NCBI GenBank assembly: GCA_035578155.1
Contig: JAPWDM010000001.1
Span: 83,404,650 to 83,468,649, forward strand
Length of the DNA stretch: 64,000 bases
Origin: Brachynemurus nebulosus
Lineage: Eukaryota; Arthropoda; Insecta; Neuroptera; Myrmeleontidae
Direction of reading: 5' to 3'
Made by a program: the position numbers and the translations under genes. The notes beneath the pieces are model-generated. The model made no database searches. It had not been told where the DNA came from and saw only the letters and a program-made list of their open reading frames with translations. Shown here one piece after another: positions 38,141 to 49,800 of the stretch (position 1 is its first letter; each line of letters opens with the position of its first letter).

Positions 38141-38342
38141 TTACCCTAGCAACGGCAGCGAACGGACGTGTTTCTGTCAGGTTGTGAAAAAAATAATATT
38201 ATACTGAGATTTAAGCCTGGTGTGAACAATATTAGTATCCTGTTGTGAATAAGAAAACTAAGTGTTGTTTTGAATGTCAAATTGTAATAAAATTTCGCGA
38301 AATTTGTTGAAAATTGAAAACATTTAAAAATCAATTAAGTGA

Positions 38343-39462
38343 ATGAAAATTAAGAAAATAAAACAGAGCAAATGTAGTAACCGTAGTAACGTTCCTAACT
38401 TATGTCAAGATGGTGGATTTATCAAACACATTAAAATGGATGAAACAGATTTCAAAATATTGATAAAGAAAGTAAGTGATTTCAAAAAAGTAGAAAACAA
38501 AAGAACACAGAATGTCACAGATAAGTGTAAAGCAACTCCACTCAAGAAATTAAAAACATTTAATATGGAAATACCGTTACAAAACAGAATATATGAACCT
38601 CTGTCATCAGATGACGAAGACGATGAAATTGCAGAGGAAAAAATGAATGAAGAAACAACTTCAGAAGAATCACACAGAAAACCTTAATAAATGAAAACAA
38701 AAGGATCAGGAAACCACTCCCAATAGCGGTACACGGTAAAGTAGACAACAAAAACTTTATAAAAGGCTTAGCAGAAAACCTTAAAAACAACTTTTATATA
38801 AAAAACTCGAAGAATCATACAAACTTATATATAGAAGATTTAGAAGAATATAAAAAATGTGTCAACACGTTCGAGAGTAAAGATGTAGAGTTTCACACTT
38901 ATACTCTTAAACATGAGAAACAACACGCCTTGGTCTTGAAAGGGCTTCAGGTGGACCTCGAACCTAAAGAAATTAAAGAGGAAATATCCAGCTTATATGA
39001 AATAAAACATATAATGTATATAAACTTAAAAATACGAATTCTCCAATATACATGGTTACCATGGATGAACACAACCACGCAGAAACATTTCTCAATAATA
39101 ATTGCAAATTTATCTACCGAACTAAAATTCAATGGGAGCGCTACAGGAACAGCAGAGAAATAATACAGTGCCACAGGTGTCAGGAATGGGAACACGCCAC
39201 CAGCAACTACCGCGTTAAGCCCGCCTGCATGAAATGCGCCCAACAACATTGGACTAAATATTGTACCAAATCTCATGAAGAACCGGCCAAGTGCAAGAAC
39301 TGTGGTGGAGACCATCCAGCCAACTCGGTGGAATGTGAGATATACAAAAGGAGGATTGAATTCCTACACAAAAATCAATATTCAAAACCACAAACACAAG
39401 CAACATCCACACACCTTAAACCAGCATACATTCCTGCACCTGCTCCCAAAATAAATGTTTGA
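38343..39462 (+). pseudogene. Jockey-like LINE ORF1 (Gag), frameshifted
   Basis: ORF1 encodes the nucleic-acid-binding Gag-like protein of a non-LTR retrotransposon. An acidic/basic N-terminal part is open at 38343-38687. A shifted frame holds the PRE_C2HC-type domain (NFIKGLAENLKNNFYIK, EISSLYEIKHI) to about 39010, and a third frame (39052-39462) holds three CCHC-like knuckles (CHRCQEWEHATSNYRVKPAC, CMKCAQQHWTKYC, CKNCGGDHPANSVEC). At least two frameshifts break it. The matching ORF2 is at 58610 in the same orientation, so the two may be halves of one LINE split by about 19 kb of insertions. Confidence 0.85.
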
Positions 39463-39488
39463 GAACAGCGCTTGAAGACTAACTCAAA

Positions 39489-39833
39489 CATAAGTAACGG
39501 TTTTTGGAGCGTTCTAAGCCAATCCTTTAAGGATTGAGATACGTATAGTATACCCCTCGTGCACACATAGTGATACATATAACGTATTCTTCGAGAAACA
39601 TGCTAGTACGTACAGAGTACATGTAGAATACTCTGATGGACGCACGTTAACCTAACTTTGGGTTTGGTGTGTCATAATAGTGTTGTTTATTATTAGGTTG
39701 GGTGGTTATTAGATTTCTGTCTGTTTGCTGTGTATTATATATGTTAGTAGCGGTTTTTGGAGAGTTCTAAGCCAATCCTTTCAGGATTGAGATACGTATA
39801 GTATACCCTTCGTGTATACTATACGTACATATA

Positions 39834-39835
<2 letters not shown>
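39489..39835. repeat. mosaic of repeats A-T-B-A at the LINE break
   Basis: Block A (CGGTTTTTGGAGCGTTCTAA, then ATCCTTTAAGGATTGAGATA) occurs at about 39489-39560 and again at 39745-39835. Between them lie a 90-bp piece (39567-39657) that matches the end of the TIR of the element at 52351, and block B (39658-39745). B plus A occurs inverted at 58253-58402, right before LINE ORF2. So 39658 and 58402 look like the outer ends of an inserted inverted-repeat element that was later invaded. Confidence 0.7.

Positions 39836-39907
<72 letters not shown>
39836..39907. repeat. (TA)n microsatellite
   Basis: A TA tract that ends where the 3' LTR of the mdg3-like element starts. TA continues at 44770-44790 on its other side. 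Confidence 0.92.
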
Positions 39908-39911
<4 letters not shown>

Positions 39912-40235
39912 GGATTTTAGTTTTTTTAAATAAAAAAAAATGTTTTTTTTTTAGTCAGGTAATTTATTACGGGAGTTAACAAAATATTTAATATATAATA
40001 ATTGATGAAATACACAAATGAAAAAGAAATTCACACGTCTTACAAATTCACCGTCTACACCGTCTTACATCAAAAAAACAACTAATTTTTTATAACAAAA
40101 AAACAAATAAACATCTTGCATCACACAGCATCCTGCGTCGCCTTATATAATGTTCTATTTGCATTGTTCAATAACGTAGCAACACATTTATCATTTTAAA
40201 AAAAAAATTAATCAGACATTATTCCAGATCCTACA
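39908..40235 (-). repeat. 3' LTR of the mdg3-like element
   Basis: 328 bp. The last codons of gag-pol run 28 nt into it. It differs from the other LTR by one extra A in an A-run. Confidence 0.92.
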
Positions 40236-43200
40236 TCCGGCCAATCCTGATTTTCATCCGTCCCGGATGCGTCGGTTTCGTCAAAGCCCCAGTATTTCAT
40301 GTGATCCGCACTGCTGGTCGTTACAGCCGGACCTTCTCCGTCTCCAGTCTTTTGCATTTTGTACCTATCATGTCCCGATACTTCCGTCACTTCGTACGGT
40401 CCTAAAAGTTTAGGCCTTAATTTCATACCAGTTCCATACTGTGTCCTCAGTATAGCAACGATATCTCCTTTGTTGTATTTTCTTGACGTTTTGCGTCTCT
40501 TATTGAATGTTTTTCTATTTTCTTCTTGTACTTTCAAGATTGATTTTTTTGCTTCTTCTCTAAATTCATTACGTTCTTCTAAAAATTGTAACCTCTGTTC
40601 TTCTTCGATCATGTTTTTTAGTTTGATGTCGTCTTTACTTTTTATGTCGACCCCAAACATAAGTTTAAATGGATTGTTTGAGATGCTCCTATGGTAGGTA
40701 TTATTTAGGACATGTTGCAACTGCGAGACATACTTGTACCAGTTATCCGGCTCGTCCATGCTCAATTTTGTTAGTACGGAGATGATCGTACGATTTAATC
40801 TCTCTACCTGGCCGTTACCTCTGGGCACTCCTGTTGTTATAAGTACGTGTTCTATATTTTCATTTTTACAGTAATCTTTGAAGTCATTTGAGATGAACGC
40901 GCCTCCTCGGTCGCTAATTATCCGTCGAGGGTTACCAAAAATTGTTTTTTGGGAGTTTAAAGACTTTATTACCTCGGCCGCACCTGTGCTTTTTGTTGGA
41001 TAGATCCATACGAACTTGGAAAAAGAATCGGTCACGACAAATAAATAATTATACCCCTTCTTCGTGGATGTAAGCGGTCCTAAGTGATCTATGTGGTACG
41101 TGTCTAACGGTACGTTTCCCTTGGAAATAGGTTGTAAATATCCTTCTTGTTTACCAAGTTTTTTGGTTGCCAGAATACATCGAATGCAATTATTAATGAA
41201 TTTTTCCACCTTGGGCAATAAGTTGGGTATGTAATAATCTTTGGAAATTAACTCGATCGTTTTCTTTACGGCGAAATGTCCGGTGTTATGAGCCGTTTGT
41301 ATAATTTCCCTTTGCATACAGGTAGGTATAAACAAAAGTTTCCTGCCGTCGAGCTCCTTGTATAGGAGACCATCCTCCATAACAAAGTCTTCATAGTTTT
41401 TTTCTTTCAGTATTTCAATAATACTTTTAGCATATTCATCAGATTTTTGAGCAGCCCTAATATTATTTAATAATAATGATTCGCAGACCATTACCACAGG
41501 ATTCCTACTTAGCGCGTCGACATGTGCCATTCGTTTTCCGGCTCTGTGCTCCACGTCGAATTTGAATTCCTGCATCAGCATAATCCATCTTGCAATCCTC
41601 GGCACCATGTCTTTTTTGTTGATTGTAGCCTGGAATGCTTCACAGTCTGTCACTATTTTAAACTGGATGCCCAATAAGTAATGCCTGAACCGTTTCAGAG
41701 ATTCCACAATAGCTAAAATCTCTAGCTCGTAGCTATGAAGCTTTTTTTCGGCAGGTGAGGTCTTACGACTAAAATAGTGAACTGGATGCATGTTATTATC
41801 AGTTCCTCGTTGTAATAGCATACTACCAAAACCAATTTGACTCGCATCGGTATGTAATTCTGTATACGCACCATATCGATAGATGGCAAGAACTGGACTC
41901 TTCGTCAAAATATCCTTTAAAGTTGTAAAAGCTAACCTTTCCGAGTCACTAAAACAAAAATTTGAATTTTTAGATATAAGATCACTAAGTGGTTTCGCAA
42001 TCTTTGAATAGCCTGGCACAAATTTTCTAAAATAACCGGTCAATCCTAGAAACGACTGGACTTGTTTGACCGTTCTTGGTTCTGGAAAATGAGCAACGGC
42101 ACGTATTTTTTCTTCTGATGGGCGTATGGTGCTATTCTCGATAATGTGTCCAAGATACGTAACTCGTTTTTTCAGAAATTGACACTTTTTCCATTTAATA
42201 CGTAACCCATAACTTGCAGCTAAAGTAAGTACTTGATTTAAACGCGATAAACCTTGCTTAATATCGGACGACGGAATTATCAGATCATCCATATAGGCTA
42301 TCACTGTTCCATCTCGAATTAACTGTTGAAAAATTGTGTTGACAAACCTTTGAAAAACTGACGGTGCGTTGCAGAAACCGAACGGGGTTTTCGTGAACTC
42401 AAACTGACCTAGAGGACAAATGAATGAAGTGTATTTCTGAGATGTTGCTTCCACTGGCACGTGAAAAAAACCATTTTCTAAGTCCAAAGTTGTAAAATAA
42501 ACTGCCCCTTGTAATTTATCTAGTTGCGTCTCAATGTTGGGCAACGGATAACGTTCTTTAACCGTTTTGGCATTCAATTTCCTGTAATCGATACAAACTC
42601 GCGTAGAACCACACTTCTTTTTCACCAGTACAATCGGACTCGCGAAATCAGAGCAGCTTGGTTTAATAATGCCTTCTTTTAACCATTCGTCCAGCTGATT
42701 ACGAACGTCTTGTATTTCACAGTAGGCCATTTTTCGTGGTGCTTGATAAATAGGTTTTTCGTCGGTAAGTATAATCTTAGTTTCAATATTGGTTGTACAA
42801 TTTCCGGTCGGTTTGTAGCTTTCAACCATTTTTTCAATTTCCACTTTAATTTCCTCACTAACGTCGCCAATATCTAATTCTATTTTTTCGTCGATAACGT
42901 CAATTTTGTAAATTACCTCTTCATTCGTATCATCTTGCATGAAAACATTACCCTTCTTAATGACTAAGTTACAGTCTGCCAAAAGTTCTTTTCCTAAGAT
43001 CATTTCATATTTCACGGAATTGGAGCTGACAATGTGGAACTTGGTTTCGATAGTTTTGTTGTCGAAAGTTATTTTCGTCTCAAAAGCGCCTAGCGTATTC
43101 ACTTTGGTTCCGCCGATTCCAACTAATTCTTTAATTTCTTTCATGATAATTTTCTGATCATTTAATTTGAAGTATGCTTCCGCCGAAATAAGATTTATGT

Positions 43201-44221
43201 CGCAACCAGTATCGACAAGTGCTTCAAACCAAATTCCGTCTATAGAAACGCTTTTCATCATTTTGGATTGGGATTCTTGGGCAGCAGTTAACATAACTTG
43301 GGCTGATTCATTCGACTGTACGATTTTAGCTTTCAGATCGCAGGCGGTGGCGATGTGTCCGAACTTACCGCACTTGAAACATTTAGTTCCTTTCTCTTTC
43401 TGCCTACACTCTCTTGATAAATGTCCAGCTAACCCGCAGTTATAACATTTCATTTTTTTGGTAAATTGCTTGCTATTGTCAGCGACCCTTGGTTGCTGTC
43501 CTACTTTACCAAATGTGGTTCTTCTTTCCTTTACTTGATCCATAGTTGCTTCATACTGTTTAACTTTATGGATTAGCGTTTGAACGTCTACAAAATCCAT
43601 TACTGATAATGCTCTCGACAGTTCATCATTCTTCAGACCGGCTGTGATGTATTTCAGGGTTGCTTGGAAAGTAATGTGTGGGCTTTTTCTCGCTGTAGAT
43701 ACCATTTCGTAAACGTATTCTTCAATTGCCTCGTTTGCGCCTCTAAATCTTTTGAGAAGTTTTAGGTGAATGTCGGACTCATCATAACAAACTGGAAAAC
43801 TTTTGACTAATTCTTCTTTAAAAACAGTCCACGATGTAATTTCGCTTGCATGACCGTCGAACCAGGATTTGGAAGCACCTCGTAGTTTATTTATGGCGTT
43901 ATACAATAAAATTTTGTGATCCCACTCGTAGATCTTCGCCAGATCCTCAAGTTTTCGGAGCCACGTTGTTGCCGTCAAACTATTTGCATCAGTTGGGTTG
44001 AACTCAGGCAGATTATTCGATAGGAAATCTACGGGTGTTCGGTAACTTGAGGTTTCTGATCTTGCTAGTATCTTCTTTTCTTCAGCAAGCAGTGTTCGCT
44101 GTTGTTCCAATAATTCTTTTTCACGCCTCAGAAGTTCGCGCTCCCAACTAACGTAGTCGCATCTATCATTGGAAACCATTGGTGTACTTGTGGTGGCTAC
44201 TGAATCATAATATTCCTCCAT
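40208..44221 (-). CDS. gag-pol: Gag-Pol polyprotein, mdg3-like retrotransposon
   Basis: An intact frame of 1337 codons from the ATG at 44221. Order: a coiled-coil-like Glu/Arg-rich start (REKELLEQQRTLLAEEKK), the capsid region with FDGHASEITSWTVFKEELVK, two CCHC knuckles (CYNCGLAGHLSREC, CFKCGKFGHIATAC) near residues 255-290, and the protease motif LVDTGCD near 340. RT follows with YMDD near 645, then RNase H (HTDASQIGFGSML, DCEAFQ) and integrase (H-H-C-C zinc region near 970-1010, catalytic Asp, Asp, Glu in HIDHLG, IISDRGGAF, GQVERLNRT). Gag and Pol share one frame without a shift. All key catalytic residues are present. Confidence 0.95.
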   Translation of the reverse strand: MEEYYDSVATTSTPMVSNDRCDYVSWERELLRREKELLEQQRTLLAEEKKILARSETSSYRTPVDFLSNNLPEFNPTDANSLTATTWLRKLEDLAKIYEWDHKILLYNAINKLRGASKSWFDGHASEITSWTVFKEELVKSFPVCYDESDIHLKLLKRFRGANEAIEEYVYEMVSTARKSPHITFQATLKYITAGLKNDELSRALSVMDFVDVQTLIHKVKQYEATMDQVKERRTTFGKVGQQPRVADNSKQFTKKMKCYNCGLAGHLSRECRQKEKGTKCFKCGKFGHIATACDLKAKIVQSNESAQVMLTAAQESQSKMMKSVSIDGIWFEALVDTGCDINLISAEAYFKLNDQKIIMKEIKELVGIGGTKVNTLGAFETKITFDNKTIETKFHIVSSNSVKYEMILGKELLADCNLVIKKGNVFMQDDTNEEVIYKIDVIDEKIELDIGDVSEEIKVEIEKMVESYKPTGNCTTNIETKIILTDEKPIYQAPRKMAYCEIQDVRNQLDEWLKEGIIKPSCSDFASPIVLVKKKCGSTRVCIDYRKLNAKTVKERYPLPNIETQLDKLQGAVYFTTLDLENGFFHVPVEATSQKYTSFICPLGQFEFTKTPFGFCNAPSVFQRFVNTIFQQLIRDGTVIAYMDDLIIPSSDIKQGLSRLNQVLTLAASYGLRIKWKKCQFLKKRVTYLGHIIENSTIRPSEEKIRAVAHFPEPRTVKQVQSFLGLTGYFRKFVPGYSKIAKPLSDLISKNSNFCFSDSERLAFTTLKDILTKSPVLAIYRYGAYTELHTDASQIGFGSMLLQRGTDNNMHPVHYFSRKTSPAEKKLHSYELEILAIVESLKRFRHYLLGIQFKIVTDCEAFQATINKKDMVPRIARWIMLMQEFKFDVEHRAGKRMAHVDALSRNPVVMVCESLLLNNIRAAQKSDEYAKSIIEILKEKNYEDFVMEDGLLYKELDGRKLLFIPTCMQREIIQTAHNTGHFAVKKTIELISKDYYIPNLLPKVEKFINNCIRCILATKKLGKQEGYLQPISKGNVPLDTYHIDHLGPLTSTKKGYNYLFVVTDSFSKFVWIYPTKSTGAAEVIKSLNSQKTIFGNPRRIISDRGGAFISNDFKDYCKNENIEHVLITTGVPRGNGQVERLNRTIISVLTKLSMDEPDNWYKYVSQLQHVLNNTYHRSISNNPFKLMFGVDIKSKDDIKLKNMIEEEQRLQFLEERNEFREEAKKSILKVQEENRKTFNKRRKTSRKYNKGDIVAILRTQYGTGMKLRPKLLGPYEVTEVSGHDRYKMQKTGDGEGPAVTTSSADHMKYWGFDETDASGTDENQDWPDVGSGIMSD

Positions 44222-44440
44222 TCCGAACTGTCTAAGTACGCACAATTCAATTAAATTCGCTGTTTCGTCGAAATACAGTTCACAACACTTAAATTTTTAG
44301 TTCAAACGGCGCACAAACAGTCAATTAAACGTTAATTATCGGCACAATTTAATGAAAATTTCAGTTCTAGCACACAAATATATTATCAGTCCCATTACAC
44401 TGATCCTTCAATTGATTCTTCAACCCCACACCTGAAGATT

Positions 44441-44767
44441 TGTAGGATTTTAGTTTTTTTAAATAAAAAAAAATGTTTTTTTTTTAGTCAGGTAATTTAT
44501 TACGGGAGTTAACAAAATATTTAATATATAATAATTGATGAAATACACAAATGAAAAAGAAATTCACACGTCTTACAAATTCACCGTCTACACCGTCTTA
44601 CATCAAAAAAACAACTAATTTTTTATAACAAAAAAACAAATAAACATCTTGCATCACACAGCATCCTGCGTCGCCTTATATAATGTTCTATTTGCATTGT
44701 TCAATAACGTAGCAACACATTTATCATTTTAAAAAAAAATTAATCAGACATTATTCCAGATCCTACA
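44441..44767 (-). repeat. 5' LTR of the mdg3-like element
   Basis: 327 bp; TGTAGGAT at one end and ATCCTACA at the other. On the minus strand it is followed by AATCTTCAGGTGTGGGG, which I could not match to a tRNA 3' end with confidence, so the primer type is open. Confidence 0.9.
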
Positions 44768-44790
44768 TCTATATATATATATATATATAT

Positions 44791-45166
44791 AGTAACATCC
44801 TGTACAATATGGACATCCTATATATAAAATAATTGCTTATTTTGCTAATTCATATCTATATTTTAATTGTTATCTTATAAAATGCTAATTTTGCACAATC
44901 TTTAATTTCATTGTTTTAATTATAATTTTGATACATTGTAATAATTTAAAATATCATGTTTCTTTCCTGGAACCACCAACTCTGAGTGATTATTCTAGAA
45001 CAATCATAAAAAGATATAAATAGAGGAATCTCACAAAAGAAGTCAGTCTTGTTGCGTCAATTTAAAGATATTGGATCACTCCGTGTTGGTACAAAAGCAT
45101 ATTGTACTTTAATTTGGGATAATAAAATTTTTTAAAAACTCAAATTATCATCTCGATAATTTAACT
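44791..45166 (+). repeat. 5' LTR of errantivirus B
   Basis: 376 bp from AGTAACATCC to AATTTAACT, with AGT/ACT inverted ends as in errantivirus A. A TATA box (TATAAATA) is at 45015-45022, with the transcription start expected about 25-30 bases later. Repeated at 51964-52339 without visible difference. Confidence 0.95.
44992..45022 (+). promoter_or_regulatory. LTR core promoter with an HSE-like dimer
   Basis: aTTCtaGAAc at 44992-45001 is a two-unit heat-shock-element-like palindrome, 14 bases upstream of the TATA box at 45015. Errantivirus A has a longer version at the same place. Function is inferred only. Confidence 0.5.
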
Positions 45167-45182
45167 GGCGCAGTCGTGCGGA
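45166..45182 (+). other. primer-binding site, tRNA-Ser type
   Basis: TGGCGCAGTCGTGCGG directly adjoins the 5' LTR, sharing its terminal T. The first 11 bases equal those in errantivirus A. Confidence 0.8.
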
Positions 45183-45481
45183 TTTTTAACGCGTATTAAA
45201 AAGTCGTATAAGTGGTTAAACTCGCGAAAACGCATTTTAAAAGAATATTAAAGTGCAATTTTCGAAGCTGAAAAGAATATTTGGCTTTGGAGGGTTTCCC
45301 GAATCTACGACAGTGCGCGGAGAATCCAGAACCTACAACCAACCACTCCAGAATACGGGACGAGAGGACATCGCCCACCAGCAGTTCCTTGGTGAAAGCA
45401 CATCATCGAGAGGACCAATGGTTGCATTATTCTGGCTCATGTAAGTCGATTTTCTTGCAATTTTTATTCATTGGAAATTAA

Positions 45482-46876
45482 ATGCCTACATTTCCTAAAC
45501 CAAAACTATCCCTTACACGTAGCGATCCTTATCCACGCAACATTTCTCACGATATTACTAACGCCGCTGCAAACGGAAGTAATATTGATTCTGCTAGTTA
45601 TTCGTCAGGGAATACGACGAGTAATATTAGCGAAAACTTAGCTTTAGGAAACAGTACCACTAATTTAAATATTTCAAATCGAACAAATAATTCTAATTTA
45701 GTTAATAATTCAAATAATACAATGGCAACGCCAACAGATATTTTTAATGCATTACGAATTCCCGACGCAATCAAAGATTTGCCCAATTTTGATGGTAATA
45801 CACGATTATTATACGATTTTATTAATAATGTCGAGGAAATTTTATGTTTAATTCCTGATGTAAATGGTACTAGTTACGGAAAATTATTGCTTAGAGCCAT
45901 ACGTAATAAAATTACTGGTCAAGCAAACGAAATTTTAAATATGTATGGGACCCCTATCGATTGGACCCAAATAAAAACAAATTTAATAACTCATTATTCT
46001 GATAAACGTAACGAAACGAGCTTAATTAAAGATTTACACAATTTAAAACAAAATAATCAAACGGTTGAAGCTTTTTATAGCAATGTAATTGAAATATTGT
46101 CCACAATTTCAAATCATGTTAAGATTCATGAAAACAACAATGATGTTAAACAATCAAAAATAAATTTATATAATGAAATGTGTTTAAATGTTTTCTTATC
46201 TGGCTTGAAAGAACCTTTAGGGTCAACAATCAGAGCGATGAAACCAAATACATTAGCGGAAGCTTTTGCATTTTGTATCAAAGAACAAAACATTTATTAT
46301 ACCAAATCTCAAAACATACAGAACACAAACATCAATAAACACAAGCCAATTACACATGTAAATAGTAATAATAATAATTACAACACTCGTACACACTCTA
46401 ATCAAAATCACGTAGGTGTACAACAGATGCAGTTTAGACCACGTTATCAACAACAGCCATTTAATAGAATTCAAACACAACAGACACCGTACAGACCATT
46501 TCAGATAAGACCCGTAAATAATTCATTTCAACAAACTAATTCAAAAATTAATACCCAACAAATAAAACGATTTAGACCTGAACCTATGGAACTTGGAAGT
46601 AGTAGAATAAATATTAGACCTCAACCTTCTACCTCACAACCCCATAATAACCAAAACCGTACATTTGCACCCTCATCTCGACCTACATTTACAAGTGAAG
46701 AATTATTTAATAACGAAAATTACGAAAACTTAGATCAATATGAAATTACTGAAAATATTTCTGACGAAAATTTTATTTCTGAAGATTATAACGAAAACGA
46801 TACAAATTTAATTACTGAACATGAAATTGACGATTCAAATTTTCAACTTGTTTGGAACAACAATTCGGATACTTAG
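45482..46876 (+). CDS. gag: Gag, errantivirus B
   Basis: 464 codons, intact. The N-terminal part is Ser/Asn-rich. The capsid-like core starts near residue 85 (LRIPDAIKDLPNFDG) and runs through NMYGTPIDWTQIK and FLSGLKEPLGSTIRAMKP. The C-terminal third is rich in Gln, Asn and Arg, without a CCHC knuckle, suggesting nucleic-acid binding by basic residues. The start at 45482 is the first ATG of this frame and fits the homologous copy in A. The end overlaps pol, and translation is expected to shift by -1 at 46837-46843. Confidence 0.93.
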   Translation: MPTFPKPKLSLTRSDPYPRNISHDITNAAANGSNIDSASYSSGNTTSNISENLALGNSTTNLNISNRTNNSNLVNNSNNTMATPTDIFNALRIPDAIKDLPNFDGNTRLLYDFINNVEEILCLIPDVNGTSYGKLLLRAIRNKITGQANEILNMYGTPIDWTQIKTNLITHYSDKRNETSLIKDLHNLKQNNQTVEAFYSNVIEILSTISNHVKIHENNNDVKQSKINLYNEMCLNVFLSGLKEPLGSTIRAMKPNTLAEAFAFCIKEQNIYYTKSQNIQNTNINKHKPITHVNSNNNNYNTRTHSNQNHVGVQQMQFRPRYQQQPFNRIQTQQTPYRPFQIRPVNNSFQQTNSKINTQQIKRFRPEPMELGSSRINIRPQPSTSQPHNNQNRTFAPSSRPTFTSEELFNNENYENLDQYEITENISDENFISEDYNENDTNLITEHEIDDSNFQLVWNNNSDT

Positions 46877-49800
46877 ATCTTAATAGTCATGGTAACACAC
46901 TCCCTTACATTCATATTAAATCCCCTACAGGCAAAAATTTAAAGTTTTTGGTCGATACTGGCGCCTCAAATTCATTTTTGAGTCCGGAACATGTTAACAT
47001 AAACCACACTACAACAATTGAACCGATTGAAATTAAAGCAGTTCTTAACACTTACTATTTAGATAAGAAAATAACTATACCAATGTTTAAAGAATTTAAT
47101 CAACCTAACGACACATTAGACTTTTTAATATTTAAATTTCACCAATACTTTGATGGTTTAATAGGACTTGACACTTTACGAAAAATTAATGCAAACATTG
47201 ATATTAATAATAAGTTATTAAAAACAAAAAATTCTAAATTAAAACTCTTATCAAAACCAAATTTTATGTCTGGTAAATATCTTACAGAACCTTTTTCAAA
47301 AACTTTAGTAAAATTACCTATTGACATACAATCAGGCGAATTTATTTTAAAAAATACTTACATAGAAAATAAATTCTTAATTCCAGAAGGTATTTATTCA
47401 GCAAATGATTGGCATTTTGTCTGTCCAGTAATTAATTTAACTAATAAAAAACAATTATTATTCGTAGAACAACCGCTTAAAGCTGAAATCTTGAATCACG
47501 AATTAATACAGTTTAAAGAAAATCAAATCAGTCCGCAATCTCAAAATTCAAATAATAGAATAGACAATTTAATTAGAGTAGATCACCTTAATAAGGAAGA
47601 AAAACAAAAAATAATTAATTTATGTAGACAATATGATGACATTTTCCATCAGGAAGGACAGGACTTAAGTTTTACTAACGAAATTAAACACCACATAAAC
47701 ACGAAAGATGACATTCCCATATATACTAAATCTTACCGATACCCTCAAATCCATAAAGAGGAGATACGAAAGCAAATTGACAGTCTTTTAAAACAAGGAA
47801 TAATTAGACCGAGTTATTCACCTTGGTCTTCACCTATATGGATCGTTCCTAAAAAGACCGACGCTAGTGGCAAAAAGAAATGGCGACTTGTAGTAGACTA
47901 TAGACGGTTAAATGAAAAAACTATTGACGACAAATATCCCCTACCAAATATTACAGACATTTTAGACAAATTAGGACGTTGTATGTATTTTACTACTTTA
48001 GATCTGGCAAGTGGATTTCACCAAATTGAAGTTCATTCTAAAGACATCCCTAAGACCGCATTTTCTGTTGACAATGGACACTACGAGTACCTTAGAATGC
48101 CATTTGGATTAAAAAATGCTCCGTCCACGTTCCAAAGAGTAATGGATAACGTTTTGCGCGATTTACAAGGAACAGTCTGTTTCGTATACATGGACGATAT
48201 TATTGTCTTTTCAACCTCATTAGATGAACACATTACTAATTTACAAAAAGTATTTGACAAACTTCGCAAAGCTAACCTCAAAATTCAACTTGACAAAAGC
48301 GAATTTCTACACAAGGAAGTCGCATTCCTTGGTCATATAGTATCCTCGGAAGGAGTAAAACCAAATCCGGATAAAATAAAAGCAATTCTAAATTTTCCTT
48401 TACCAAAAACACCCAAAGAAATCAAGAGCTTTCTTGGACTTCTCGGATATTATCGTAAATTCATTAAGGACTTTGCAAAAATTACAAAACCTCTTACACA
48501 ATGTCTCCGAAAGGGAGAAGAAATTAAAATAACCCCCGAATACATTCAGACATTTGAAACGTGCAAAAAATTATTGACTGACGAACCCGTATTAGCTTAT
48601 CCCGACTTTGAAAAAGAATTTAACTTGACTACTGACGCAAGTAACATTGCAATTGGCGCAATATTATCACAGGGACCCATTGGAAAAGATAGACCGATAT
48701 GTTATGCTAGCCGTACGCTTACTAAAAGTGAACAAAATTATAGCACGATTGAGAAGGAACTTTTAGCTATTGTTTGGGCTACTAAATATTTCCGTCCATA
48801 CCTTTTCGGTCGAAAATTTAAAATAATAACTGACCATAAACCCCTTACTTGGTTAATGTCACTTAAAGATCCGAATAGCAAATTAGTCAGATGGCGTCTC
48901 AAACTCGAGGAATTTGATTATACTATTATCCATAAATCTGGAAAAAGCAATACCAATGCAGACGCACTTTCCCGTGTCATAATTCCCGAACTTAACGTAA
49001 ACGAAACTAACAGTAACACATCTACTCACGTAACTCAACACACGACAGATTCGAACACTGTCCACAGTGCAGACGAAGACGATACTTCATACATTAGAAT
49101 TTCCGAAAATCCATTAAACGATTTTGGACAACAAATTATTCTTGAAAAAAGACTTAAAATGGCGCATAGGAAATCAAAAATCCTTTTTAGAACAAAAAAA
49201 CGACAAACATTCCAAATTCCTGACAACAATGACGAAATTTTTATTGAAATCTTTAGACAATTTATACCAACTAAAAAATTCGTTGCCGTATACTGTACCA
49301 ATGACGAACTATTTAATAAATTTCAAGAAATATATCATCAATACTTCTCTCAGGGCCGTCAATTTAAAATTGTTAGGTGTACCAAATTTTTGGAAGACGT
49401 TGAAGACGACGAAGAACAAGACCGTATTATTAGTGACTACCATAAATCCAGTAATCACCGCGGAATCAATGAAACACTTGCACACCTTAAAAGAACATAT
49501 TATTTTCCAAATTTAAAAAGTAAAATTACGTATTACATAAATAATTGTAAAATTTGCCAAGAAAACAAATACGATCGTAGACCACCGAAACAAAAATTTC
49601 AATTAACACAAACTCCAAAACAACCTCTCGAAATTGCTCATGCAGATATATTCTTTGTTGATAAATTAATGATATTTACAATAATTGATAAATTTTCAAA
49701 ATTTGCTCAAGGTTATATTTTACCAAGTAGAAATAGCATTCATTTAATTGAAGCTTTTTCAAAATTTATTGCTTCATACGGTAGACCCACCATGCTTACA

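Larger units (their letters stand above)
39908..44767 (-). mobile_element. full-length mdg3-like Ty3/gypsy retrotransposon
   Basis: 4860 bp on the minus strand: 5' LTR (44767-44441), leader, one long gag-pol frame, 3' LTR (40235-39908). The LTRs appear identical except for one base in an A-run. Ends are TGTAGGAT/ATCCTACA. A single uninterrupted gag-pol frame and near-identical LTRs indicate a recent insertion that may still be competent. No env is present. It is inserted in a TA tract; the expected short target duplication is not clear. Confidence 0.93.

Noticed and set aside
40359..43445. Several plus-strand frames opposite the mdg3-like gag-pol gene
   Set aside because: Shadows of the intact minus-strand gene, without motifs of their own.
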